DNA of 49,801 nucleotides from an uncultured Chitinophagales bacterium (GTDB taxonomy: Bacteria; Bacteroidota; Bacteroidia; Chitinophagales; UBA2359), in assembly GCA_937927195.1 (NCBI GenBank), contig CALBCY010000026.1:1-49801 (forward strand). Reading direction: 5' to 3'. Position numbers and translations under genes: made by a program. Below are positions 8,445-16,527 of the stretch, piece after piece (position 1 is the stretch's first letter; every line of letters starts with the position of its first letter). Below the pieces are notes generated by a model that saw only the letters and a list, made by a program, of their open reading frames with translations, ran no database searches and was not told the origin of the DNA.

Positions 8445-9878
8445 TCAAAGACTTGATGCCTTGCCCATTTTCATTTCGATCTGATCATGCAACCAACCTG
8501 AATTAATTACTCTTTTGGATTCTTGAATGTCTTCTTTCAATTTTTGGAGATTCTTTGCATCTCCTTTTGTGATTCGGAACAAACGTTTGATAAACCTTAT
8601 CAAATTAAAATACATTTCTTTATTGTTTTCAGAAATCAGTTTGTTTCTGCTTAAGAAAATTCTGAAAGAATCGATCATTGAATAAAAAGTATCAACCTCG
8701 CCTTGAGCATAATAAATTCTTAAGAGAAGGGCCTTTGATTCACAATTGTAATAGATATCACTGAACACAACTCGGTTCAACAATTCAATGGCCTTATCGT
8801 ATTCCTTTTTATTGAAATAAAAATAAGCAAGATTGTAATTGTAGGCATTCTCTGCAAACTGAGGTTTAAGGAATTTTTTGTACTCGTGAATAAAATCCTC
8901 GGTCCATTCAAATTCATTGTTTCTAATTCCAATGGTTATGATATTCATATAGGTCCAAGGCGAAATGGTTCCTTGATCAAAAATCAATTCTTTTTCTATG
9001 GTACTTTTATATAAACTGAGTAATCTAGAAGAGTAGTTTTTTTCTCCGGAATGAATTTTTCTCACACAATAGTTTATTGCATGAATGTACATTTCTCTCG
9101 CCTCTGTTCTTGGAAAATCTTCTGAATGCTCATTCAATAAAGCAGTCAATTTTTCAAAGTAAATTGGATCATCAGTTTTTAAGCCTTTCAAAATGGTGGA
9201 ATAAATTGCAATGGTCGAGACCTGACCCAATTCAGTATTTTTAATAAAATCAAGTAATTCGTCAACCAAGGTTAATTCATAGTTGTTGCGCAACATATTC
9301 TGCCTATTCAAAATTTCGGATGAAATCCGAAATTTTTCAGACAAATAAAACAGGTCAAGATTGTTCAATGCCCCTTGCAAACTTTCATCTGCAATGTGCT
9401 TCCTTTGCATCGTAAAAAACTTATTCTCCCTTAAAGCCAATTGGTATTTCACGAAATAATAATTGGAATCCTTAAACTGATAATTGTTTATGATTTTAGA
9501 AGAGTCATTCAAAGATTTTTTAAATGCCTTTTCCAATTCCATTTGATTATAAGTTTCCAACAAATAATCTTCCTTTTTGGCTAGATCATTTTCAAGCATT
9601 TCATAACAAAAAAGATCTTCCACAAGACGAACCATATCCGTCATTAGATAGCCGACTTCTTTTTTATTGAATTTTTGTCCACGAAAAACGAATTTATGAG
9701 CTTGTTCATAACCTACCTTCTTTTCTTCAAATTCTGGGTAGACGGAACTCAAAAAGCTATAAAAGACAGTTAAATCCTTCTTTTTATTAAAAAAAGGAGA
9801 TTCTGCCATCAATCCCAACTTCCTGAAATCTTTTTTTGGCAGCTTTCTTAAAATTAATATCAACTTTGAATCGTTCAT
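8445..9878 (-). CDS. Uncharacterised helical-repeat (TPR-like) protein
   Basis: No family recognised. The 477-residue protein begins MNDSKLILILRKLPKKDFRK and has no signal peptide or membrane segment, so it is probably cytoplasmic. It is rich in Lys, Glu, Phe, Tyr and Leu. It contains repeated helix-pair-like segments (AYNYNLAYFYFNKKEYDKAI, SKALLLRIYYAQGEVDTFYS) that look like degenerate tetratricopeptide repeats in the C-terminal half. The N-terminal LPKKDFRKLGLMAESPFFNK segment gives the impression of a Saprospiria-type lineage-specific family. It converges on the MerR-type gene with 78 bp between them and stands alone otherwise. A protein-protein scaffold role is a guess. Confidence 0.6.
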   Translation of the reverse strand: MNDSKLILILRKLPKKDFRKLGLMAESPFFNKKKDLTVFYSFLSSVYPEFEEKKVGYEQAHKFVFRGQKFNKKEVGYLMTDMVRLVEDLFCYEMLENDLAKKEDYLLETYNQMELEKAFKKSLNDSSKIINNYQFKDSNYYFVKYQLALRENKFFTMQRKHIADESLQGALNNLDLFYLSEKFRISSEILNRQNMLRNNYELTLVDELLDFIKNTELGQVSTIAIYSTILKGLKTDDPIYFEKLTALLNEHSEDFPRTEAREMYIHAINYCVRKIHSGEKNYSSRLLSLYKSTIEKELIFDQGTISPWTYMNIITIGIRNNEFEWTEDFIHEYKKFLKPQFAENAYNYNLAYFYFNKKEYDKAIELLNRVVFSDIYYNCESKALLLRIYYAQGEVDTFYSMIDSFRIFLSRNKLISENNKEMYFNLIRFIKRLFRITKGDAKNLQKLKEDIQESKRVINSGWLHDQIEMKMGKASSL

Positions 9879-10116
9879 TAAAATGTAAGGCTCATATATT
9901 TATTTTCGGAAACTTTACACGGTTGCAATTAAAATTTCATACTTAAAGTGTTAATTTTCAACATATTTGTATTCAAACACTTAGTTTTTTATATAATTTA
10001 ATGAATTTTATACTCGGAAAGTACGAATAATTGTTCTATAAATTGAATAGTTTTTTTTTAAAATTTGGTCTTGGGTAAGGTATTTTCCGTTTTAACCGCT
10101 TATCAAAAACAATATC

Positions 10117-11604
10117 ATGAAAAGAGTAAACCTCTTTTGTGCTTTAATTCTTAGTCTGTTTATTTACCAAAATAAAACTCAGGCACAGTTAATTGTTACG
10201 GCAGATGATGTCTTGGTTGTTCAACAACCAGGGGAATTTGTTATTGACCCCATCTCCAATGATTACATTGACAGTTCTGTCAGCGCAACAATAAGTCTTT
10301 TGAATGAGCCATTTTCAGGAACAGCGATTGTTGATGAAGCTACACAAACAATAATTTACCAACCAGATTGCTCTGTTCCGTTTTCTTTTGATATGTTTTT
10401 ATATCAATTGGAGTGTTCAGTTTCTGGATCCATCTCTTCATCTATCATTTTTGTTTTCAATGGAATGGAAGACAGCAACATTACTTTTACAAGTACTGAA
10501 TATAGCCTTGAAGACTTAATTTCTCAGCCAGATATGTGGGGTGTTTCAACCAGTATTTCAACCAATACAAATCCCGTTGATATTTGTGAAATTATTGGTT
10601 GCGTTTGGCCTGGAGATGCCAACGGCAATGGTCTTGTAGGCATTAGAGATGTTTTAAACGTTGGAATTGCTTATGGAATGAATGGTCCGCCAAGATTAGA
10701 CCAAACCATCAATTGGGAAGCTCAAAATTCCATCAATTGGGAATTCAACCTTGATTCGGGGACCAATTACAAACACATGGATTGTAATGGAGATGGAACA
10801 GTCGATACAGAAGATCTTGACATCATTGTTTACAACTACATGGAAATAAGCAATAAAAATGATGATCTAAATTCCACTGATGCCAATTATGATTTAAGAA
10901 TTGAAATATTGAATGAAACTGCTTCTGAAGGAGATACCATCTATGCAATGATCAAACTAGGGAACGAATTTGAGGCAATGGATGATGTTTATGGCGCCGC
11001 ATTTAGTTTGGTTTTCGATGAAAACTTAATTGATCCGGAAAGTGTTGTAATCGATTACAATGGAAGTTGGATGGGTTCTCAAGATGAAATTTTGAAAGTT
11101 CATTACCAGACATCGGGACAAATAGACCTTGCATTGACAAGAATGGATCAAAACAACAGCTCTGGTGGCGGTGACATCATTCCGATGAAATTTGTAATGG
11201 AAGAAGTCCTTTTAGGCAAAGTTGCAGATGAAGACAAATTCTACCTGGACTTTGTGGATGCAATTGTCGTAAACAACAGAGGGATGGAAATCGACGTAAA
11301 TGCCATTGGTGATGAAAAAGACATTGTTCTTACTGAAATTGAATCAGGTTTAAGACAAGGGAATTTGAATGATTTCAATATTTACCCCAATCCTGCTAAA
11401 AATTGGGTACAAATAGAATTAGCCAACAATTCATTTGCCAATGTTGTTGAAATAATCGATCAAAAAGGAAAAATAGTTCGTCATATCAATGTGCAAAATC
11501 AATATTTAAAACTAAATACAAGTGATTTGGAATCAGGTCTTTACTTTGTTAAAGCATACAGCAAAGATCAAGTTTGGACACAAAAATTAAATATTGTCAA
11601 ATAA
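10117..11604 (+). CDS. Secreted dockerin/cohesin-like protein with T9SS type A sorting domain
   Basis: Predicted surface or extracellular protein, 495 residues. The signal peptide ends near TQAQ (about residue 23). An Ig/cadherin-like segment follows, then two dockerin-like calcium-binding loops: GDANGNGLVGIRDVLNVG (about 166-183) and DCNGDGTVDTEDLDIIVYNY (about 223-243). Residues about 255-405 resemble a cohesin-type beta-sandwich (DTIYAMIKLGNEFEAMDDVY through LDFVDAIVVNNRG). The C-terminal 80 residues are a type IX secretion sorting domain: FNIYPNPAKNWVQIEL, then LESGLYFVKAYS and QKLNIVK. Cohesin-like and dockerin-like parts in one chain suggest self-association or a common Saprospiria surface architecture rather than a cellulosome, since no catalytic domain is present. 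It stands upstream of another T9SS protein. Confidence 0.75.
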   Translation: MKRVNLFCALILSLFIYQNKTQAQLIVTADDVLVVQQPGEFVIDPISNDYIDSSVSATISLLNEPFSGTAIVDEATQTIIYQPDCSVPFSFDMFLYQLECSVSGSISSSIIFVFNGMEDSNITFTSTEYSLEDLISQPDMWGVSTSISTNTNPVDICEIIGCVWPGDANGNGLVGIRDVLNVGIAYGMNGPPRLDQTINWEAQNSINWEFNLDSGTNYKHMDCNGDGTVDTEDLDIIVYNYMEISNKNDDLNSTDANYDLRIEILNETASEGDTIYAMIKLGNEFEAMDDVYGAAFSLVFDENLIDPESVVIDYNGSWMGSQDEILKVHYQTSGQIDLALTRMDQNNSSGGGDIIPMKFVMEEVLLGKVADEDKFYLDFVDAIVVNNRGMEIDVNAIGDEKDIVLTEIESGLRQGNLNDFNIYPNPAKNWVQIELANNSFANVVEIIDQKGKIVRHINVQNQYLKLNTSDLESGLYFVKAYSKDQVWTQKLNIVK

Positions 11605-11773
11605 AATTGATCCAATCGATCTCAAACCTCCCTTCATTTTGCAAGAATATTGTAAAATAAACTGTTATTATTTATCTTGGTCAAATAACTTACTATTTGA
11701 GGCAGTTTTTTTTCTAATATGATAATTTTATCCTACATTTATGGATAATTATGTTAATTGAAAACAACAATTA

Positions 11774-12154
11774 ATGAAAAATTTCAAGCTATATACTTTT
11801 ACCCTTATTTGCCTATTTCTTTCAGTTTTTAGCCTCCAAGCAAATACTGTTTCTAATGGAAATGGAAACAATGATCAATCTGTTACTCAATCAGATGACT
11901 GTTTCAGCCTGTTCCCAAACCCAGCTACGACTTATGTCAATGTACGACTGGACAATTCACTTTCCGATGCAGAAGAAGTTATTACTATAATCATTCTTGA
12001 CTCTTCAGGAAGAATCGTAGAGGAAATGATTCTTGAAAGATATCAAGCATTGGGAGAATTAGACCTTATTGGTTTATCAGCAGGAGACTATGTAGTTAAG
12101 TTAATGGTTGGAGACAATTGTTGTCAAATGAAGAAACTTTTGATCAGCGAATAG
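11774..12154 (+). CDS. Small secreted protein consisting almost only of a T9SS sorting domain
   Basis: 126 residues. The signal peptide MKNFKLYTFTLICLFLSVFS...QANT is followed by a short Asn/Gly-rich linker. The rest is a T9SS C-terminal domain (CFSLFPNPATTYVNVRLDNS, LSAGDYVVKLMVGDN, KKLLISE). There is no cargo domain. Three cysteines (DDCFS and NCCQMKK) are unusual for such a domain and may form disulfides. It is 169 bp downstream of the dockerin-like T9SS gene and is followed by a strong terminator. It could be a small surface protein, a decoy or regulator of the secretion machinery, or a stub left from a larger gene. The function is unknown. Confidence 0.7.
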   Translation: MKNFKLYTFTLICLFLSVFSLQANTVSNGNGNNDQSVTQSDDCFSLFPNPATTYVNVRLDNSLSDAEEVITIIILDSSGRIVEEMILERYQALGELDLIGLSAGDYVVKLMVGDNCCQMKKLLISE

Positions 12155-12190
12155 TAAAAAAATATACACAATATTTAAAAGAGAAATATA

Positions 12191-12223
12191 AAAGGGAAGC
12201 AATTTTTTGCTTCCCTTTTTTTA
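12191..12223 (+). terminator. Rho-independent terminator
   Basis: A perfect 12-bp stem (12191-12202 with 12207-12218, core GGGAAGCAA) with a TTTT loop, followed by a T run. It ends the transcript of the small T9SS-domain gene. Confidence 0.9.
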
Positions 12224-12367
12224 TTATTAAAAGCTTATCAAAATTTTAAGACTTTTACCAGCACATCCTAAACATCTAATCAAGCCAGCTGAAAATGACT
12301 ATTAATGGTTTAAATGGATCAAATTCGAACTAATCAAATCTAAACTCCAGATTTTGAAGCATAATCT

Positions 12368-12375
12368 TATCTTTG
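12368..12375 (+). promoter_or_regulatory. Probable -7 element of the ispF promoter
   Basis: TATCTTTG matches the Bacteroidota TAnnTTTG consensus, 22 bp before the ispF ATG. A -33 element at correct spacing is not evident. Confidence 0.5.
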
Positions 12376-12397
12376 TTCGAAAATTAAAAAATAGAAA

Positions 12398-12874
12398 ATG
12401 AATTTCAGGATTGGATTTGGATACGACGTTCATGCCCTTAGAGAAGGAGAAACTTTTATTTTAGGAGGAATCGAAGTTGAGCATCACAAAGGTAGTTTTG
12501 GCCACTCAGATGCCGATGTTCTTATACATTCGATATGCGACGCTTTATTGGGAGCTGCCAATCTCGGAGATATTGGCCAACACTTTCCTGACAATGATCC
12601 TCAATACAAAGGGATTGACAGTAAAATTTTATTAAAAGACGTTCTTAAACTAATTCGCAGCAAAGGTTATCAAATAGGCAATATTGACAGCACGATTTGC
12701 CTTCAGGTACCGAAGTTAAAAGATTACATCCCTAACATGAAAGCTTGTTTGGCTGAAACAATGGAATTGGACATTGACCAAATTTCAATTAAGGCGACCA
12801 CTACTGAAAAACTTGGTTTTGTAGGCAAAGAAGAAGGAATAAGCGCAAATGTAGTAGCGCTAATTTTCAAATAA
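12398..12874 (+). CDS. ispF: 2-C-methyl-D-erythritol 2,4-cyclodiphosphate synthase
   Basis: Fifth-step enzyme of the non-mevalonate isoprenoid pathway. It cyclises CDP-methylerythritol 2-phosphate to the 2,4-cyclodiphosphate and releases CMP. The 158 residues match the family's usual length of about 160. Visible signatures are the N-terminal metal site GFGYDVHAL (Asp10, His12), the FGHSDADVLIHSICDALLGA segment with its metal-binding His, DIGQHFPDNDPQYKGIDS, and the C-terminal ATTTEKLGFVGKEEGISANV active-site strand. It is a cytoplasmic trimer in characterised species. The downstream M23 peptidase starts 28 bp after its stop, so the two are probably co-transcribed. Confidence 0.97.
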   Translation: MNFRIGFGYDVHALREGETFILGGIEVEHHKGSFGHSDADVLIHSICDALLGAANLGDIGQHFPDNDPQYKGIDSKILLKDVLKLIRSKGYQIGNIDSTICLQVPKLKDYIPNMKACLAETMELDIDQISIKATTTEKLGFVGKEEGISANVVALIFK

Positions 12875-12902
12875 AAAACAGCAATGATTAAGCAACAATC
12901 AA

Positions 12903-14654
12903 ATGAAAAACAAACACCCAAAGAAAATTTTATCAATCCTGGTCTTACTACTCTCAGGAATATGCTTTTCTTCTTTTAGTGGAATTTTATCAACAACATC
13001 AGAAAATTCCTATCCTCAAGATTACTTTCGTTCTCCTCTGGCAATACCAATCGTTCTTGCAGGAACTTTTGGAGAATTGAGAAACAACCATTTCCATGCA
13101 GGAATAGACATCAAAACCCAAGGAAGGGAAGGTCATAAAATTCTTGCTGTAGCAGATGGCTTTGTTTCAAGAGTGAAGGTTTCACCTTATGGATACGGTT
13201 GTGCTCTATACATAGATCACCCAAATGGATATACCAGCGTTTATGGGCATTTGCAAAAATACAGCCCGAAGCTTCAGGAATACATAAAGAAAACTCAATA
13301 CGAAAGACAGTCTTATGGAATAGACCTGAAATTGGAACCAGGGCTTTTCGAATTCAAGAAAGGAGAAACGGTGGCCTTTTCAGGAAACACTGGTGGTTCA
13401 TCTGCTCCTCATCTTCATTTTGAAATTCGTGAAACCTTAAGTGAGCATCCGCTAAACCCGCTCCTTTTTGGATTGAAAGTTCCAGATAAACGGAAACCTA
13501 TTTTACAACAAATTGCATTTTACGGAATAGATACAAATAACAAGCCAAACGACCAAAGTCATAAGCAAGCAATCTTGGGGAGTGGAATGGCTTGCAAGCT
13601 TGCAAAAGATACTGTCAAGCTAAATTCGGAAACCATTGGAATTTCAATCAAATCATACGATCAACAAGATGGGGCGAATAATAAAAACGGTGTTTACAGA
13701 ATAAAAATGTTCGCCGACGAAGTAGCCGTTTTTCAATTTACAGCTGAACGTCTTCCCTTCGATGAAATGAGATACATCAATGCGCATTGCGATTATAAAG
13801 AATGGCACAATAACAGAAGCTGGTTCAATAAATGTTTTAAAGAGCCAGGGAATTTTTTAAGCGCTTATAAGGATGATTTGGGCAATGGGCAAATTTCACT
13901 TAGCGAAGGAGAAAGTAAAAATATCAGAATTGAGGTTACTGATCTCACAGGCAACAAATCTCAGGTAAAATTTGTGGTTAAAAACGACCCCAAAGGACTT
14001 CCATTTTCGGCCGACCCGGCTTATGTCGAAACCTTTTATCAAGGAAATATCAATTATTTCATGCAAGAAAACATCAGCATTACTTTACCTGATTCAGCCT
14101 TGTACAATGACATCAATTTCAACTTCAAAGAAAAAGATGGTGGGACTAAAAGTCCATATACTCCGATCTATAGTATCCATAATTCTAGTACGCCAATTCA
14201 CAAACCTTTTGAGCTGTCAATAAATTCTGGCAACTTGCCTGAACAAAAAAGATCACAGGCAGTTGTATTGGTGGAATATAAAAAGAAAAAGATAGCACTG
14301 TTGCCCAAATATTGGGACGGACCATTTTTGGTAACCGAATCGAAAACTTTTGGGGATTTTTATGTTCAACTGGATGAGAATCCGCCAAAAATTTCACCAG
14401 TCTATACCTACAAGGACAGGAACATTGGCAGCTACGACCTGATAAGGTTTACAATAAGCGACGATTTGGCCGGTATTCAATCATATGAGGGCAAATTAGA
14501 CGGTGAATGGGTGCTGATGGAATATGAACCCAAAGCAAGACAATTGAGACATTATTTTGAAAAAGACCTTCCCAAAGGAAGCCATCATTTCGAATTGATT
14601 GTCCGCGACGGTTGCAACAATGAAAATTCTTATGAATTCGACTTTAAAAGATAA
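12903..14654 (+). CDS. M23 (LytM-type) metallopeptidase, exported
   Basis: 583-residue predicted peptidoglycan peptidase or cell-wall remodelling factor. A signal peptide or anchor (ILSILVLLLSGICFSSFSG) precedes the LytM domain. Zinc ligands are visible as His65 and Asp69 in NNHFHAGIDI and the HLHFE motif near residue 171 (GGSSAPHLHFEIRE), with GHLQKY and the ADGFVSRVKVSPYGYG strands between them. The C-terminal 380 residues form beta-rich, probably Ig-like, regions of unknown role, larger than in minimal LytM enzymes. It may be co-transcribed with ispF. In this phylum M23 proteins of this layout sit in the periplasm; the substrate bond cannot be told from sequence. Confidence 0.88.
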   Translation: MKNKHPKKILSILVLLLSGICFSSFSGILSTTSENSYPQDYFRSPLAIPIVLAGTFGELRNNHFHAGIDIKTQGREGHKILAVADGFVSRVKVSPYGYGCALYIDHPNGYTSVYGHLQKYSPKLQEYIKKTQYERQSYGIDLKLEPGLFEFKKGETVAFSGNTGGSSAPHLHFEIRETLSEHPLNPLLFGLKVPDKRKPILQQIAFYGIDTNNKPNDQSHKQAILGSGMACKLAKDTVKLNSETIGISIKSYDQQDGANNKNGVYRIKMFADEVAVFQFTAERLPFDEMRYINAHCDYKEWHNNRSWFNKCFKEPGNFLSAYKDDLGNGQISLSEGESKNIRIEVTDLTGNKSQVKFVVKNDPKGLPFSADPAYVETFYQGNINYFMQENISITLPDSALYNDINFNFKEKDGGTKSPYTPIYSIHNSSTPIHKPFELSINSGNLPEQKRSQAVVLVEYKKKKIALLPKYWDGPFLVTESKTFGDFYVQLDENPPKISPVYTYKDRNIGSYDLIRFTISDDLAGIQSYEGKLDGEWVLMEYEPKARQLRHYFEKDLPKGSHHFELIVRDGCNNENSYEFDFKR

Positions 14655-14778
14655 GGAGGCGATATTGAATGGAAGCATTCTGCCTGCTAAACTGGCCTCT
14701 TGATGGTTTGAGAGCGGGAAATGATTAACCAACCTTATTCTTTTAAAAAATAAATATAGACTTAAAAAAAACAGACAA

Positions 14779-15231
14779 ATGACAACATTAACAAAAGGAG
14801 ATAAAGCGCCTGACTTCAAAGCGCCTATACAAGATGGATCAGAAAAAAGCTTGGCCGATTACAAAGGGAAAAAGCTTGTATTGTATTTCTACCCCAAAGA
14901 CAATACGCCGACCTGCACTGTAGAGGCTTGCAATTTGAGAGACAACTATAAAAAGTTTCAAAGTGAAGGCTATGAAATTTTAGGCGTTAGTTGCGATTCC
15001 ATGAAAAAACACCAAAATTTCATCAAAAAATTCGAGCTCCCTTTTGATTTATTGGTTGACGCTGAACATGAAGTTTGCGAGGCCTATGGTGTATGGGGAG
15101 AGAAAAAAATGTACGGAAAAACATTTATGGGAATCTTCAGAACAACTTTTGTAATCGACGAAAAAGGCAAAATTGAACAAGTTATTACTGCTGTAAAAAG
15201 CAAAGAACACAGTGAGCAGATTTTGGGATAA
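14779..15231 (+). CDS. bcp: Thioredoxin-dependent peroxiredoxin (BCP/PrxQ)
   Basis: Reduces hydrogen peroxide and organic hydroperoxides using thioredoxin. The 150-residue length is typical. The active site is YPKDNTPTCTVEACNLRDNY, with peroxidatic Cys46 and resolving Cys51 in the C-x4-C spacing of atypical two-cysteine BCP/PrxQ enzymes. KGDKAPDFKAPIQDG at the N-terminus and TFVIDEKGKIEQVI near the C-terminus are family features. There is no signal peptide, so it is cytoplasmic. The 124 bp after the M23 gene allow its own promoter. A 47-bp tandem array starts 10 bp after the stop codon. Confidence 0.95.
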   Translation: MTTLTKGDKAPDFKAPIQDGSEKSLADYKGKKLVLYFYPKDNTPTCTVEACNLRDNYKKFQSEGYEILGVSCDSMKKHQNFIKKFELPFDLLVDAEHEVCEAYGVWGEKKMYGKTFMGIFRTTFVIDEKGKIEQVITAVKSKEHSEQILG

Positions 15232-15240
15232 TGGTGAAGC

Positions 15241-15648
15241 TGTTAGCTGTTGGCCTTTAGCCTTTGGCGAACTTGTAAGCAATAGGCGGTTAGCTTTTGG
15301 CCTTTAGCCTTTGGCGAGCTTGTAAGCAATAGGCGGTTAGCTTTTGGCCTTTAGCCTTTGGCAAGCTTGTAAGCAATAGGCTGCTAGCTTTTGGCCTTTA
15401 GCCTTTGGCGAGCTTGTAAGCAATAGGCGGTTAGCCTTTGGCCTTTGGCCTTTAGCGAACTTTTAAACAATAGGCGGTTAGCTTTTGGCCTTTAGCATTT
15501 GGCGAACTTGTAAGCAATAGGCGGTTAGCTGTTGGCCTTTAGCTTTTGACGAGCTTGTAAGCAATAGGTGGTTAGCTTTTGGCCTTTAGCCTTTGGCGAA
15601 CTTGTAAGCAATAGGCGGTTAGCTTTTGGCCTTTAGCGAGCTTGTAAA
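15241..15648 (+). repeat. 47-bp tandem repeat array, about 9 degenerate copies
   Basis: The unit begins near GGCGGTTAGCTTTTGGCC, continues TTTAGCCTTTGGCGA and ends ACTTGTAAGCAATA. Copies differ by point changes and small indels. There are no unique spacers. Each unit holds short GCC/GGC inverted repeats around TTT or CTTTA. It fills most of the gap between bcp and the methyltransferase, and both the remaining array-like bases at 15673-15702 and arrays elsewhere in the window use the same words. Confidence 0.9.
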
Positions 15649-15718
15649 TTATTTTTTAATGTGGTAGAAAAAGCCAACGGCCAATGGCAAACAGCTAAAG
15701 GCCACAAAAACACAAACA

Positions 15719-16462
15719 ATGGATAAATCAATGGTAAAGAGAGAATGGTTCGCATCGTGGTTTGATTCCCCATATTATCATATTTTATACAAAAATAGAA
15801 ATGAAACGGAGGCGAGAGATTTCATTCTAAACTTGCTTAACTTATTGAAGCCAGAGGCTGGACAAAAAGCTTTGGACCTAGCCTGTGGCAAAGGTCGCCA
15901 TTCAATGGTCTTGGCTAAAAATGGACTAGATGTTACTGGAGCAGATTTGTCAGAAGCAAGTATTGCGATTGCCAAGGAACAAGAGCATGAAGCGCTTCGG
16001 TTTTTGGTTCATGATATGCGTAAACCAATAGGTGAGAAAAGTTTTGATTTTATTTTCAATCTATTCACTAGCTTTGGATATTTCAGTCGATTCCTTGACA
16101 ATCTAACCACTATAAATGCTGTTCATACTGCATTAAAAGATCAAGGAGTTTTCGTTATTGATTTCCTCAATGCAAAAAAAACAATCGCTGATCTAATTCC
16201 AAATGAAAGCAAACAAGTAGATGGAATTAATTTTGAAATTGAAAGAACTTTTGAGAATGGAATAATTCAGAAAAACATTTACATCGAAGAATCTTCAGGG
16301 ACGAAGTATTTTCAGGAAAGAGTTCAGGCTTTAGAGCTGGAAGACTTTGAAGCTTATTTTTACAATAAACTAGAAATTTTGCACTGCTTCGGAAATTATC
16401 AATTAGAAGCGTACAATGAAAAAGATTCTTCTAGATTAATACTCGTTGCTAAAAAAAAGTAA
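15719..16462 (+). CDS. Class I SAM-dependent methyltransferase
   Basis: 247-residue cytoplasmic methyltransferase of unknown substrate. Motif I is ALDLACGKGRHSMVLAKNG (about residues 49-67), with an acidic residue in VTGADLSEASIAIAK for motif II and FDFIFNLFTSFGYF for motif IV. The start at 15719 directly follows the repetitive intergenic region; a second ATG at 15731 is possible. The gene is alone on the plus strand and converges on a histidine kinase. The Tyr/Phe-rich N-terminus (WFASWFDSPYYHILYKNR) recurs in Bacteroidota methyltransferases of this type. It could act on a small molecule or a protein; nothing nearby decides. Confidence 0.85.
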   Translation: MDKSMVKREWFASWFDSPYYHILYKNRNETEARDFILNLLNLLKPEAGQKALDLACGKGRHSMVLAKNGLDVTGADLSEASIAIAKEQEHEALRFLVHDMRKPIGEKSFDFIFNLFTSFGYFSRFLDNLTTINAVHTALKDQGVFVIDFLNAKKTIADLIPNESKQVDGINFEIERTFENGIIQKNIYIEESSGTKYFQERVQALELEDFEAYFYNKLEILHCFGNYQLEAYNEKDSSRLILVAKKK

Positions 16463-16527
16463 ATTACCAAGATTGAATCGCTAGACAAATAGCTGAAGCA
16501 ATACCAAATTTTTCTACTTGCGTGGAG

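Noticed and set aside
15241..15648. CRISPR array
   Set aside because: The units are contiguous and degenerate with no unique spacers, and no cas genes are present in the window.
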